Shown here one piece after another: positions 8,539 to 17,125 of a stretch of DNA of 25,912 bases (position 1 is the stretch's first letter; every line of letters starts with the position of its first letter). A model generated the notes under the pieces. It was not told where the DNA came from. It worked only from the letters and a program-made list of their open reading frames with translations, and made no database searches. Made by a program: the position numbers and the translations under genes. Origin of the DNA: Cymbomonas tetramitiformis (taxonomy: Eukaryota > Chlorophyta > Pyramimonadophyceae > Pyramimonadales > Pyramimonadaceae); the NCBI GenBank assembly GCA_001247695.2, contig LGRX02012605.1, positions 1 to 25,912 on the forward strand. Direction: 5' to 3'.

Positions 8539-9745
8539 CTCTAGCTAGAAAAGTACATTAGATTCAGATTCTGAACATTTAAGTGGGCTTCAATGCACTC
8601 AAATTTGTACTGAGTTGCAATTGTCCAAAGTTTTCACTCTGACATCATTACTTATTTGTGGAATAGCATATAATGGTACAAACCATCCACATAAGATTGA
8701 CATCATACTTGTGGTTCATATCATTCTGGCACATAAGACACGCATGCTTCATTGAGGAATAATGACTCTCTGAAAGTTCATTCTGGAATGTTTAGAAATT
8801 TGTTGTCTCGACCATTAGGCCACAAAGTCTTGGGAAAAGCCAGACTACCGCAATCTGCAGCTGGATTCCAAGCGCAGTTCATCCTCATTCTAAAAAGTGA
8901 CAAAAATTTTATAGTCATAAAACAAGTCACAACTCTATCGGATTGAAATGACACATTCATCATTCATACTTCTTATCATAACAAGTCTCTGAATAGTGTT
9001 GCCCATCAAAAATAAAATGGGCACCATTGAGATAAGTGATCATGTGCTGAAGAATATACACATATCACTAGGCAATTCCATGTTCTATTTATAATGAATG
9101 ACATGTCAGCCATCCATCAACTACGAAAATACAACTCGTAGTAAGTTGTTGTCATTACGGACACTTCTTGATTGACTTTCCATTAGCTTCGATACCAAAG
9201 TTAACTTCGGTACCATCACTGATTTCTTTGTTCATCATGACAATCATTTTCCAGAACCATTGTCTAAGTTGGGTACACTATAGTGACCCTGAATTGACAA
9301 ATGTATGTGGGCTGCAACCCAACGACTGCATTTGACATCATCTGGCATTTGCCACATTCAAAAACGTCAGGCATATTGCCAATATGACGTAGAGAGAATC
9401 AATGTTCAGATTAACATTGTTACCTCTAAAGCATTCGGTGAGTAATCTCAATCTGATTCTCTATCAAACCATTTTTTCACATAACATAATGATTGAATAA
9501 CATCCTCCATCACCATCTGATTGGTTTGATACATCTCTTTTTGCGAGGGGGAGGAAGAGTATAGATTCATTCATTTTCATACAGCTACCACACCTTACAT
9601 CATTGTGATTTTGCTTGGAAAATTAAAGATCTTATCAAAAGTTCCAGCATCTGTGTATAGCAGCCATAAAATTGATGACACGGTACATCATGCCGATTGA
9701 AACATCAAATGAAGTCTTATTTGACTTATTGACACATAAAGTTCA
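8539..9745. other. Element A interior, non-coding
   Basis: AT-rich sequence without a recognisable gene. It contains the hairpin motif GGGCTGCAACCCAACGACTG at 9309-9328 and a purine tract (GAGGGGGAGGAAGAG) at 9545-9559. Short frames in both directions have no motif. Confidence 0.5.
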
Positions 9746-10315
9746 TTATGAAAAAATCATAGATGCATATTTCTCCGGCTTATCATTTATATGATGGGCA
9801 CTGACATAGGAGAACGATGGTTTTTCAAAGGTGAATAAGCTGTATTGTAAGCTTACGACCATCACTTTGACATCAACAGCCTGAGATGCTGATTGTCGAA
9901 ATTCAAGAGTTGAAGGATTCGTTGAATCAACCTTGATACATGTGTTTTGATTCATAAATTGTTGATCCATGGTTTCTCCCCAAATCTAGAGAAGCTGGCA
10001 CACAAGTTGTTGCCAATGTCTTAAGGAAAGCATCTGAGCAAAGGATTGCCAGTTGTGCCATCAGGCATTGAATTTCATGAATAGCAAAGCCGAGTGAGTA
10101 AATCCGCCACTCTAGCTATTTGCCGTCATTCCTTCCAGGTTCATGACAAGAGACAATTCATCAAAGTCATACACCAATGCATAAGTTACATGCATGGTTG
10201 CACAGTTTGTATCCGAATGCCATTCCATCAAGGTTAAGCATCTTGACAGTAACACTGGCCAACCAAAAGCCTTCCTGTCTTCGGATATCTTGAGCATTCT
10301 CATTTCCAGCTCCAT
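9746..10315 (-). CDS. Weak minus-strand coding traces in element A
   Basis: Two minus-strand frames, 10315-10112 (67 codons) and 9970-9746 (74 codons), read like ordinary soluble protein (for example MTANS-terminated, and MDQQFMNQNTCIKVDSTNPS) rather than low-complexity sequence. They run opposite to the element. No family is recognised and no clean splice pair joins them. They could be a captured host fragment, an antisense gene or chance. The call is kept only because the rest of the interior is poorer in such frames. Confidence 0.15.
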
Positions 10316-10649
10316 TATGGACTAGGAAGCATCATGACTGTGCCTCGCCAGGACGCTAATCCTCAAAGCCGCACACTTGAGGCGAGCCTTATGAGACAGT
10401 GACCTGGCTTGTGGGGCTCAACCCCTTATCAAATCCTGAACACTTGTTAACACCTGGATAAATTTATCATGATGCAACTTAAGTGAGATTATAAGTTCCA
10501 CATAATCATATTGTCTACGTATGCTGAAGGCATAACTGCCGCATATGATTACAATAGGTCGCAGCTTCTATAACATTGTGGCTTCTGAGTCAAAAGCTGA
10601 TAGCCGATGACTTTTGCCAATTAATTGCCGACCAAATAATAATCAGGCC
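10316..10649. other. Element A interior, nothing recognised
   Basis: No gene or strong repeat is visible. A short inverted repeat (CTCAAAgccgcacacTTGAG) lies near 10360. Confidence 0.4.
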
Positions 10650-10694
10650 GTGGAAACATGTACCCAAGAGGTTTTCGTCCATCGGTCACATAAA
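10650..10694 (+). repeat. Direct repeat, copy 1 (partner at 11333-11376)
   Basis: GTGGAAACATGTACCCAAG, then GTTTTCGTC, ATCGGTCA and an AT-rich end. The same block recurs at 11333-11376 with a few changes. The 22-bp motif array follows directly here but not at the second copy. Confidence 0.75.
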
Positions 10695-10697
10695 TAT

Positions 10698-10821
10698 CAG
10701 GGCTGCATCCTAAGAACTGCAGGGCTGCATCCCAAGAACTGCAGGGCTGCATCCCAAAGACTGCGATGCACCTTCGGTGCAATGGGCTGCAACCCGAGAA
10801 CTGCAGGGTTATATCCCTAAC
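10698..10821 (+). repeat. 22-bp hairpin motif array
   Basis: Three head-to-tail 22-bp units (10698-10719, 10720-10741, 10742-10763) read CAGGGCTGCATCC(Y)AAGAACTG with one or two changes. After a small hairpin (TGCACCTTCGGTGCA, 10767-10781) come a fourth unit (10784-10803, GGGCTGCAACCCGAGAACTG) and a degenerate fifth (GGGTTATATCCC). Each unit can fold as GGG-loop-CCC, with the loop containing the self-complementary tetramer TGCA. Related single motifs lie at 5672, 7043, 9309 and 11607. Confidence 0.9.
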
Positions 10822-11792
10822 ATTTTTATCCTGCATCAAATTGATATGACAGGAGCAGGAATTGATCCTTCCTTGCTAAGGTGTAGTGAGCCTTGTACAA
10901 ATCATACCCTTACACAGATACGCATATGCGGGTACCAATATCTGTGAAAAACTGCTAATGCTACCTTTGCCAAGACCGTGGTTTGTCATCGGATTCTGTG
11001 GCCAGTCATCCGAGCTACCGGAGATATCGACTGAGGTAGACGGAGTTGTGATCCTAAGTTATGCTTGACAAACATAACTAAAGAAATTTCACATTAGTAC
11101 GTGACGAATCCATTCTCACTCATCGCGATAGATGTTCGTCAAAGCGCGCGTACCGGACCAAATATTGAGGAGATGAGCAGACCGGGTAAAGGATTATAAG
11201 TCCAATCCCGTTAAGCAGGGCCACTCCGTTTGCATTAAAATAAGCCCCAAAAATCGGGCTCCCCATTGCCGCCTGTGAACCTCCATAGTAGCTTCAGGAG
11301 GGGAGGAAGGGTTGGGTGCACTATATATAACTGTGGAAACATGTACCCAAGGGTTTTCGTCGATCAGTCATATATATAAGGCCGAGAATCGTGCGATTAT
11401 AAATCGTTAAATCGTGGGATCATCGTTCGCTAAAGCGACGACGGCTAGCGCAAATAATCCGTAACGTAGACTTCGGATGCTTTGAATCGTCTAGCACATA
11501 CATGATAACGTGTGGATCAATCAGTAATCCAGCGTAGGATTGTATCGCGAAAACGCTCTTCATTGAACCTTGGAACGTCACTCAACGATACGATTTCCAG
11601 AAAGGTGGGCTACATCCTAAGAACTGTAAGGTGAGGGACTAAAGTGGACTCAGTTCCCCCCAATAACCTAAAAACACCATGAGGGACGCCTCAAATCGGT
11701 GTAAGAAGACTGGTACCAGCAAGAAGCGACAACAACAAAGACATCAAAGACATATACAAAGGTATGCCCGTTGTGAGGTCACAACTCTCTTA
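10822..11792. other. Element A interior, 3' non-coding region
   Basis: No gene is visible. It includes a purine tract (AGGAGGGGAGGAAGGG, 11296-11311), the second copy of the GTGGAAACATGTACCCAAG repeat (11333-11376), short inverted repeats such as TCGttCGCTaaAGCGacGA near 11429, and a last hairpin motif (GGGCTACATCCTAAGAACTG, 11607-11626). Confidence 0.55.
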
Positions 11793-11804
11793 AGAGGGGA
11801 GATC
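11793..11804 (+). other. Polypurine tract of element A
   Basis: AGAGGGGAGATC lies directly before the TG start of the right LTR, the position expected for plus-strand priming in an element oriented left to right. It supports the + orientation together with the TATA box. Confidence 0.75.
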
Positions 11805-12406
11805 TGTCAGGGTTATGACCGATGACATATGTGTCATACATGTCATACGTGTCATACCTGTCATACATGTCATGTCATGTCATGTCATGACAATGTCATA
11901 TATTATTATGACAGTCGACAGTATGGTCGATCATGACTGTACAGGTCGAGTCGCGTCATACATTTATGACAGTCGTCAGTACGGTCGACGATGACTGTAC
12001 ATGTCGCCAGATGATTATGTCATATCATCAGGCATCCCTGTCATCGAGAGTTCGTATGATTGAACTCGAAGATGGCAAAGCAAAGATACATCTTGGAAAC
12101 AAACCAAGAACCATCTTTAGCTTTCAGCATGCGCAGAACTCGCATGTGCAGCATGAACGAACTAGTCGTTACTACCATGCTGGTCGTTCAACCTACGTCT
12201 CGGGTTCACAACCCAATGGCGGTACCATCTAAGATGATGGGTGACGTAGGTATAAAAGTGAGGAAGCGTTGTGCTTCAGCAGATCCTCTTACAGAGACTG
12301 CACTCACAAACCCGCTCATCCGTTCACCTGCATTGCTGTCCAACTTTGCAGTGTTTCATTGTATATTGATAATATATTCACGGCGCTTGTATCTACAGCC
12401 GTATCA
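11805..12406 (+). repeat. Right LTR of element A (602 bp)
   Basis: Matches the left LTR throughout apart from one substitution (12149 region, CAGCAT for CGGCAT) and repeat-number changes in the pentamer tract. Ends GTATCA and is followed by ATGCG. Confidence 0.95.
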
Positions 12407-12411
12407 ATGCG
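12407..12411. repeat. Right target-site duplication ATGCG of element A
   Basis: Exact copy of 2079-2083. Confidence 0.9.
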
Positions 12412-12652
12412 AGTATCAATGGCTAATTCGACCAGCCGATACGGTTAGTTCACCCAATGCTCTCGGGTTCACAACCCGATGGTGGTAACGCTTATGAAGC
12501 GTGAGGGCATTGAGGTATACGAGGAGCATTGCGCTCAAGCAGACACTTCTGGACACCAGAGCGCTGCACTCATCTCCCACCAAGTATCATCGCGTGTTGC
12601 TACAGTTCAATAGCAGCCGCGTAGTCTTTAAGGTTGATATCCAACCTTGACA
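12412..12652 (+). mobile_element. Older, diverged LTR, right part
   Basis: Continues the old LTR interrupted at 2083. It keeps CTCGGGTTCACAACCC followed by ATGGTGGTA, then GAGGTATACGAGG (decayed TATA position), GCATTGCGCTCAAGCAGAC (compare GCGTTGTGCTTCAGCAGATC in A) and AGAGCGCTGCACTCATC. It ends AAGGTTGatatCCAACCTTGACA, with an inverted repeat at the tip. Joined with 1847-2083, the old LTR was about 480 bp with TGTCA...TGACA ends. Confidence 0.75.
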
Positions 12653-13867
12653 GTGGTTATTCTCCGCTCAGGCAAAGAACGAGGACATAAGAGTGTGTGC
12701 AGCAGACGATATATTGTATATAGATTTGTATACTGTGTGTGTGACAGGTTTCGCGCATACATATCGGCGACAGAGCTCGCACATATACTAATATATCGAA
12801 TATCTACAAGCGTATAACAACATTCGCTGCAACATCGTCAGCAAACGGAGTGCGCAATAAATCATCAGCGCGAACACATTCGCAACTAACATCATTCGCA
12901 GCAATATCATCAGCAAATAAACAGCGACAAGGTGTGCGCACAGCGTACGGATCGCACATGCATGCTGTCAACATTTCGCAGGGTCGGTATGGTATGCGAG
13001 ATACGGACGCGCGAACGAAAAATGATCGTCGGTATGTATGATTCACATCAACTGCGACAGGACGCACGAAATTTCGTTATCCGCGCGATCGCATTCATAC
13101 CATGCGACATACACCGGCGACAGCGACATACTGAATGAAATAAATTGGCGACAGCGATGTTCGCTAATAATCCGCACGAATCGTTCAGTGCAGCGCACAC
13201 ATATGATAATTTCGCTATTCGCTAATAATCCGCACGAATCGATGATCTTAGCTCGTCAGTGCGATGCGCACCTGCTATGATTTCATCTTATGCAGGGGAC
13301 GCACGATTTGAGGGCGCATGATCCGTGATGCATCTACATGCAGCGCGACATACAATATGTGTTACGCGCGTACATAGCATGCAATCACGATGTTCGTTCA
13401 ATACTCGCAGATGTACATACAATATTTGCAGTCGGACGTACAATTTTACATCAGATGAACATTGATGCCGCGCAGTGATATGTGTATTATACCAATCATC
13501 AGTATACACACATATGTTGTACAATAATAGTGTGCAATGTCATCATCATTTCACACACTTACTATGGTATACACCATGCAGCACAATTCCACTATTATAA
13601 TACATGCTGACAGTGAGTGACAAGTTAATACACTTATGCCACTAATCACAAGTCATCATTTCTATCACATACTGCAACTTGCCATTATACTGTAACTTGT
13701 GCACCATTCACACTGTTATAATAATCAGTTTGGTCACAAATACTTGGCATACATGCACACATATGCATATCCAACTTGATCACGATAACAGTTGGCATAG
13801 ATATGCATATACCAACAGTGTAACATGGAAGTATTGCAAGATTAAAAAGTAAGGACTTATCTTGAAA
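12653..13867 (+). mobile_element. Interior remnant of the older element A relative
   Basis: Begins GTGGTTATTCT, the same primer-site position as in A (GTGGTATTCT). It then follows A's leader loosely: GTGTGTGCAGCAGACG, CGACAG...CTCGCA, GAATATCT-CA, CGCA/TCAGC-rich words, and CTTGATCACGATAACAG at 13778. No open frame of note is present. Within it ATTCGCTAATAATCCGCACG and AATCG are repeated at about 13159 and 13217. The right end is unclear; AT-rich sequence gives way near 13870-13900 to GC-rich coding-like DNA, and no matching 3' LTR is in the window. Confidence 0.65.
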
Positions 13868-13974
13868 TCACCATTTAGTTTTAGTTGATCGATTTGGTGA
13901 CTGTCTGTCCGCGCCTAACCGACCATAGATTTGTACCCTATGGAATCGGGGGTTGATCCGACAATACAACTGTG

Positions 13975-14245
13975 CTATACGCTCAACTGGTTTTGATCGT
14001 CCAACCCGTTGGCCGCGTAATCTTGGAGCGTGGTGATTTGAATGATGGCCACGCCGCCCGTGTGCACTCCCAAAATCCTGGACCGCCGGATAGTGTTCTG
14101 CATGTCGGTCTCCATAGCCAGCAGAGTGGCGTTGCGCGTGCCCTCGGAATGCAGCAAATCCAAACGCTGCAGGTCGTAGTACGCGATGGACGCGTTCACC
14201 ACGACGTCGTAAAGATTGGAGACGTATGCACAATCGATAGTTAGA
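13975..14245 (-). pseudogene. Coding-like fragment of unknown gene
   Basis: A GC-rich block between AT-rich repeats. One minus-strand frame from about 14245 to the stop at 13975 encodes about 85 residues and shows strong third-position G/C preference (codons such as CTG, ATC, GTG, AAC), like the exons of pyruvate kinase and unlike its surroundings. The product (for example YYDLQRLDLLHSEGTRNATL, then ETDMQNTIRRSR) looks globular, but I recognise no family. No clear start codon precedes it, and upstream the sequence becomes ATCGAT-rich repeat. A GTATAG near the end could be a splice donor. Best read as an exon or fragment of a host gene stranded among elements. Confidence 0.4.
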
Positions 14246-14341
14246 CATTGCAATCCGATAATCGGCGATAAATACGATATATCGATAGTATCGGTTATCG
14301 GAAATATCGATATAGAGCCTTGTGGCACACCGGCACACGCG
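14246..14341. other. Short ATCGAT-rich inverted-repeat stretch
   Basis: CGATAATCGG, CGATATATCGATAG, TATCGGTTATCGG and ATATCGATATAG succeed each other, giving several overlapping small palindromes. No function is proposed. Confidence 0.4.
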
Positions 14342-14353
14342 GACCGGCTATGT

Positions 14354-14687
14354 CATGGGAACACTGACTTTCACCCCCCATAAGGGGGGAGGTCTGTGGT
14401 GCCCTGTGTCACCCCTCGCCTGCTCGGATGTCACTTGCAGTGCCTGCTGTTTGCTCCGCTCGTGTGTCAGCGGTCCGTCCGCCAACCCGTTTATCGCCCA
14501 GTTTAATATGACTTTAGCCGAACCGAAACCCTACCTCACTGCCTTGACATTTTCCAGTGTAAGCATATATATTCTATATTATCTGCTTTCACATTACTAT
14601 GACTGCAAGTGACAGACCGGCCGAGGGGTGACACAGGGCATCACAGACCCCCCCTTATCGTGGGGGGAGAAAGTCAGTGTTCCCATG
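14354..14687. mobile_element. Foldback element with about 86-bp inverted arms
   Basis: The left arm (14354-14440) starts CATGGGAACACTGACTTTC and ends GTCACTTGCAG. The right arm (14603-14687) is its inverse at about 85% identity. The arms enclose about 160 bp of non-coding sequence. The arms contain CCCCCC-ATAAGG-GGGG, CTGTG and CCCTGTGTCACCCCTCG. The order of these blocks matches the first 75 bases of the LTR of element C on its own strand (ACTGACTT, CCCCCC, TATAAGG, GGGGGG, CTGT, CCCC, TCGG). No target duplication is clear. It may derive from inverted LTR ends rather than a DNA transposon. Confidence 0.75.
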
Positions 14688-14733
14688 AACCATCGCTCAT
14701 CGTTCATCGGTAGCAGCAGCAGCATCGAGCATG

Positions 14734-14741
14734 CAGCATCA
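14734..14741. repeat. Left target-site duplication of element D
   Basis: CAGCATCA, facing CAGCATCG at 21363-21370: seven of eight bases agree. Eight bases is typical of hAT transposons. Confidence 0.6.
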
Positions 14742-14860
14742 CAAGGATGCGCTTTGGATTTTCGGTTGGCGGTGGCGTGCGGCGCAGTTTTTGTCAGCGT
14801 GGTGGCGCGCCACGGCGCTGGCGTGGCGCCTGAATTTTTGGGGTGCCGCCAACGTTGGCG

Positions 14861-14865
14861 TGGCG
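14861..14865. repeat. Left target-site duplication TGGCG of element C
   Basis: TGGCG next to the LTR start at 14866, repeated at 21093-21097. Element D is rich in TGGCG words, so some chance agreement is possible. Confidence 0.75.
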
Positions 14866-15126
14866 TGATGAGAAGTGAGATTCTCTGGCTGGTGGGGGAT
14901 ATATATATATAGTCAGATATATATCTATCACAGAACGTGCAGTCAGTGAACACTCGCTTTCGGAATACTAAGATAATAACATAAAAGGCTTAGAGAGTTT
15001 TATGCTTCTGTGTGTTCCGAGCTACCGATGACTGATGCTGCGTGTGACACTCCTCTCCGAAGGGGGACAACAAGAGACAGGCCCCCCACCTTATAGTGAG
15101 GGGGGTAAGTCAGTCTCTCCGTGACA
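14866..15126 (-). repeat. 3' LTR of element C (261 bp)
   Basis: On the minus strand it begins TGTCACGGAGAGACTGAC and ends CTTCTCATCA. A TATA-like CTATAAGG (15089-15097) sits between CCCCCC and GGGGGG runs that can pair. An (AT)n tract lies near 14900-14911. Confidence 0.92.
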
Positions 15127-15140
15127 CCACCTCCTCCAGA
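15127..15140 (-). other. Polypurine tract of element C
   Basis: On the minus strand CTGGAGGAGGTGG directly precedes the TGTCACGG start of the 3' LTR, as expected for plus-strand priming. It supports the minus orientation. Confidence 0.65.
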
Positions 15141-15275
15141 AGGAGAGAGGTGGAAACAGAAAGCAGTGTCACAAAGGCCTGCCGGCCATCCTACATCATG
15201 AACCCTAAGGAGCCCTTTACAATTCATGCTGCTAAGATTGAAGCGGAGCAGGACTACACAGTACTGTCTACGGAA
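15141..15275 (-). other. 3' untranslated tail of element C
   Basis: 135 bp between the Gag stop codon (15276-15278) and the purine tract. No frame or motif is recognised. Confidence 0.5.
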
Positions 15276-16809
15276 TTAGCGCGTGAGCCCCGGAATCCAC
15301 ACGGGGCTCTCAGCAAAAGCTGGCCAATCTTCATCGTCTTCGTCGATCTCGTCGTAGCCCGCAATCACGGCGAGGCTGGGGTTGAAGGGCTCATCGTCGT
15401 CCGTAGACAGCGAATCAAGCGGCTCCACCTCGGCGGGCTGGTCCAGAGGGTCAGGAAGGGCGGCGGCCAAATCATGCGGCAGCTGAAACGTGAAAGCCGA
15501 CGCCGGCTGCTGCGGATTAGCCGCCGCTGCCGGTGCACGATGCTGAGGGTCGGGCCGCGGCGGAGGGTCGCAAGCCGAAGGCAAGGCACGGCCGTCCGAA
15601 AACGCGGCCTTGCACACGTAGGGGCATAGCCCCTTGCTGGCCTCGTGCACGTCGGTCAGCCCCCACATCCTGAAACAGACCAGGCACGGGTGGCCTTGTC
15701 CCTGCCAATTACGGTAGGGGCCAGGGCCCGAAGCCCAATCACCAACAGCAGGGTGCACAGTCTTGGGGCGGAAGGAGTAAGCCTTCGCACCACCAGACTT
15801 GCTCAACCCAGCACCACCAGAGTCAGGCACGCTAGGGGTCGGGAATCGAGCGAGCCTGCTGACGCCGTCGCGCTGCCAAACGCGGCGGACGCGAAGGGCG
15901 ACGGTGTCGAAGGAGGGGGTGTAGTCGTTGGTGTAGAGGTCCTCAATGATGCTCTATCTGGTACAGGGGGACCTCGTAGGGGGACTCGTCAGCGGACTTC
16001 TCAAGCACCACGAGGAACGTCTCGACGTGGGCGGAGTCGGAGAAGTCAGTGTGGTACTGGCGGTGTTTGTCCGCCAAATTACGGAACTTGTCGATGACGT
16101 GTTGTGGGTCCTCGCGCTCATCCACGCGCAAGGACCGCATGCTCTCCATGTAGGCGCCCTTGTCGGATCGGTGAATGCCCTCCACCTCGAAGTGAAGACG
16201 AAGGAGGAGAGCGCGTCCGTCAAAGGGATAACGTTTGGCGGCGGTGTGGTAGATGGCAAGGGCTCCTCCACGAAGCAAGACGGATAACATCGTGAAGACC
16301 ATGTAGTTGACGTCGTAGTGATAAGAGACGTAGGCCAACTCGAGGTCGAAGATCTTGGCGGTCTCGACGGAATTGACGGAGTCGAGGACGGCGATCATGG
16401 CCGAACGCAGTGCGAGGAAATCCTCCCGCGCACCACTACCCTCCAAAGTGACTCCAGAGGCCTTGGGTTGGTAACCACGCGCCTTGAGGATGTCGATCAC
16501 ATTGTCGGCGTAGTCAAAGGTCTTGGTGAGAGCGTCGGACAACACCCCACGCGTAGAAGCGCGGTATGGGGTGTTGCGGAGAGCGGTAGAATTCTCGAGG
16601 AAGTCCATGGGTCGAATCTCGCGATGGGTAGGCTTCTCTCGTACAAACCCATCGTTTGTGCTCAAAATTGGGTCTTCCACGACCGCAGGTTCAGCGAGAG
16701 GGGGCGTGGCACCACCGGACACCGAACGCGTAGAAGTCGCGGGCGAAGATGGCTTCGGGGTGAGCAAACCCCTAAGTACTCCGCGTGGTTTGGTTGATGA
16801 AGTAGACAT
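15276..16809 (-). CDS. Gag-like protein of element C, in two frames (+1 shift needed near 15945)
   Basis: The first frame starts at ATG 16809 and runs 288 codons to TGA at 15945-15943. It has a Ser/Thr/Pro-rich N-terminus, then a largely helical part containing YPFDGRALLLRLHFEVEGI and DPQHVIDKFRNLADKH, which resembles the central Gag region of Ty1/copia elements. The reading then continues in the +1 frame (EDLYTNDYTPSFD onward) to 15276. That second part holds a Cys/His cluster near 15650 (CLVC, then H, then CPYVC), a possible nucleic-acid-binding knuckle of unusual spacing, and an acidic C-terminus with DEIDEDDEDW. Skipping the U of the UGA (CAU UGA G) joins the frames exactly. Total length would be about 510 residues. 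The break may be a mutation or a programmed shift. It is the only coding sequence of element C, so enzymes must come from elsewhere. Confidence 0.65.
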
Positions 16810-16877
16810 GTTTGTAGTGGTGAATTGGTCGTTAATAAGGAAACGAATCTGTGGTGTAAACTTGTCTGTCGCGAGAA
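16810..16877 (-). other. 5' leader of element C, part adjoining gag
   Basis: 68 bp before the gag start codon. The leader continues at 20700-20835 on the other side of element B, giving about 200 bp in all. Nothing coding is seen. Confidence 0.6.
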
Positions 16878-16882
16878 AAAAT
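16878..16882. repeat. Left target-site duplication AAAAT of element B
   Basis: AAAAT precedes TGCTGG at 16883 and recurs at 20695-20699 after the right LTR. Confidence 0.85.
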
Positions 16883-17125
16883 TGCTGGACTTCGGGTTTA
16901 GGCTTAGTTATTATGGGCTCTGACTAGCCCCTAGCCTGACCCTGCTTCCGTATCGTGTCCGTGACATCCTAGCACTGTACTGTACGGTAGTACAGTGCAG
17001 TAGTACAGTCATTGTTTCATTGTCTGGGTTTCCGAGAGCATAAAGCCTCGGCCAGACACTAGTTATGTGATTATCAGCTTGATTCTCAGCGAGCTTAGCC
17101 GGACAGCGGATCTGTCTTTCTCGCA
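16883..17125 (+). repeat. Left LTR of element B (243 bp)
   Basis: TGCTGGACTTCGGG start and TTTCTCGCA end. It contains a 10-bp-arm perfect palindrome GCACTGTACT-gtacggt-AGTACAGTGC (16972-16998), a further AGTACAGT, and a TATA-like GCATAAAGCC (17038-17047) followed by CTCGGCCAGACAC. Confidence 0.93.

Larger units (their letters stand above)
2084..12406 (+). mobile_element. Element A: complete 10.3-kb LTR retroelement without gag or pol (LARD-like)
   Basis: Two near-identical direct repeats (2084-2670 and 11805-12406), both TGTCAGGG...GTATCA, enclose a 9.1-kb interior and are flanked by ATGCG on both sides. A TGG-beginning primer-site candidate starts one base after the left LTR, and a purine tract (AGAGGGGAGATC) ends at the right LTR. 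Outside a short-repeat tract, the LTRs differ at one position (GTGCGGCAT against GTGCAGCAT), which marks a recent insertion. No interior frame exceeds about 135 codons, and none shows a zinc knuckle, DTG/DSG protease, HHCC integrase, YxDD reverse transcriptase or RNase H motif. By structure it is a large retrotransposon derivative that depends on enzymes from a partner. It sits inside an older LTR of a related element. Confidence 0.9.

Noticed and set aside
13868..14338. 156-codon minus-strand and 90-codon plus-strand frames over the GC-rich island
   Set aside because: The other minus-strand frame (13975-14245) has the better third-position pattern and composition; these are its shadows.
15645..16097. 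150-codon plus-strand frame opposite the Gag of C
   Set aside because: Shadow of a GC-rich coding region; the minus-strand frames have the Gag-like features, a purine tract and LTR orientation on their side.
16318..16927. Plus-strand frames of 134-159 codons opposite the Gag of C and across the C/B border
   Set aside because: Antisense shadows; one crosses the LTR of B, so it cannot be a conserved gene.
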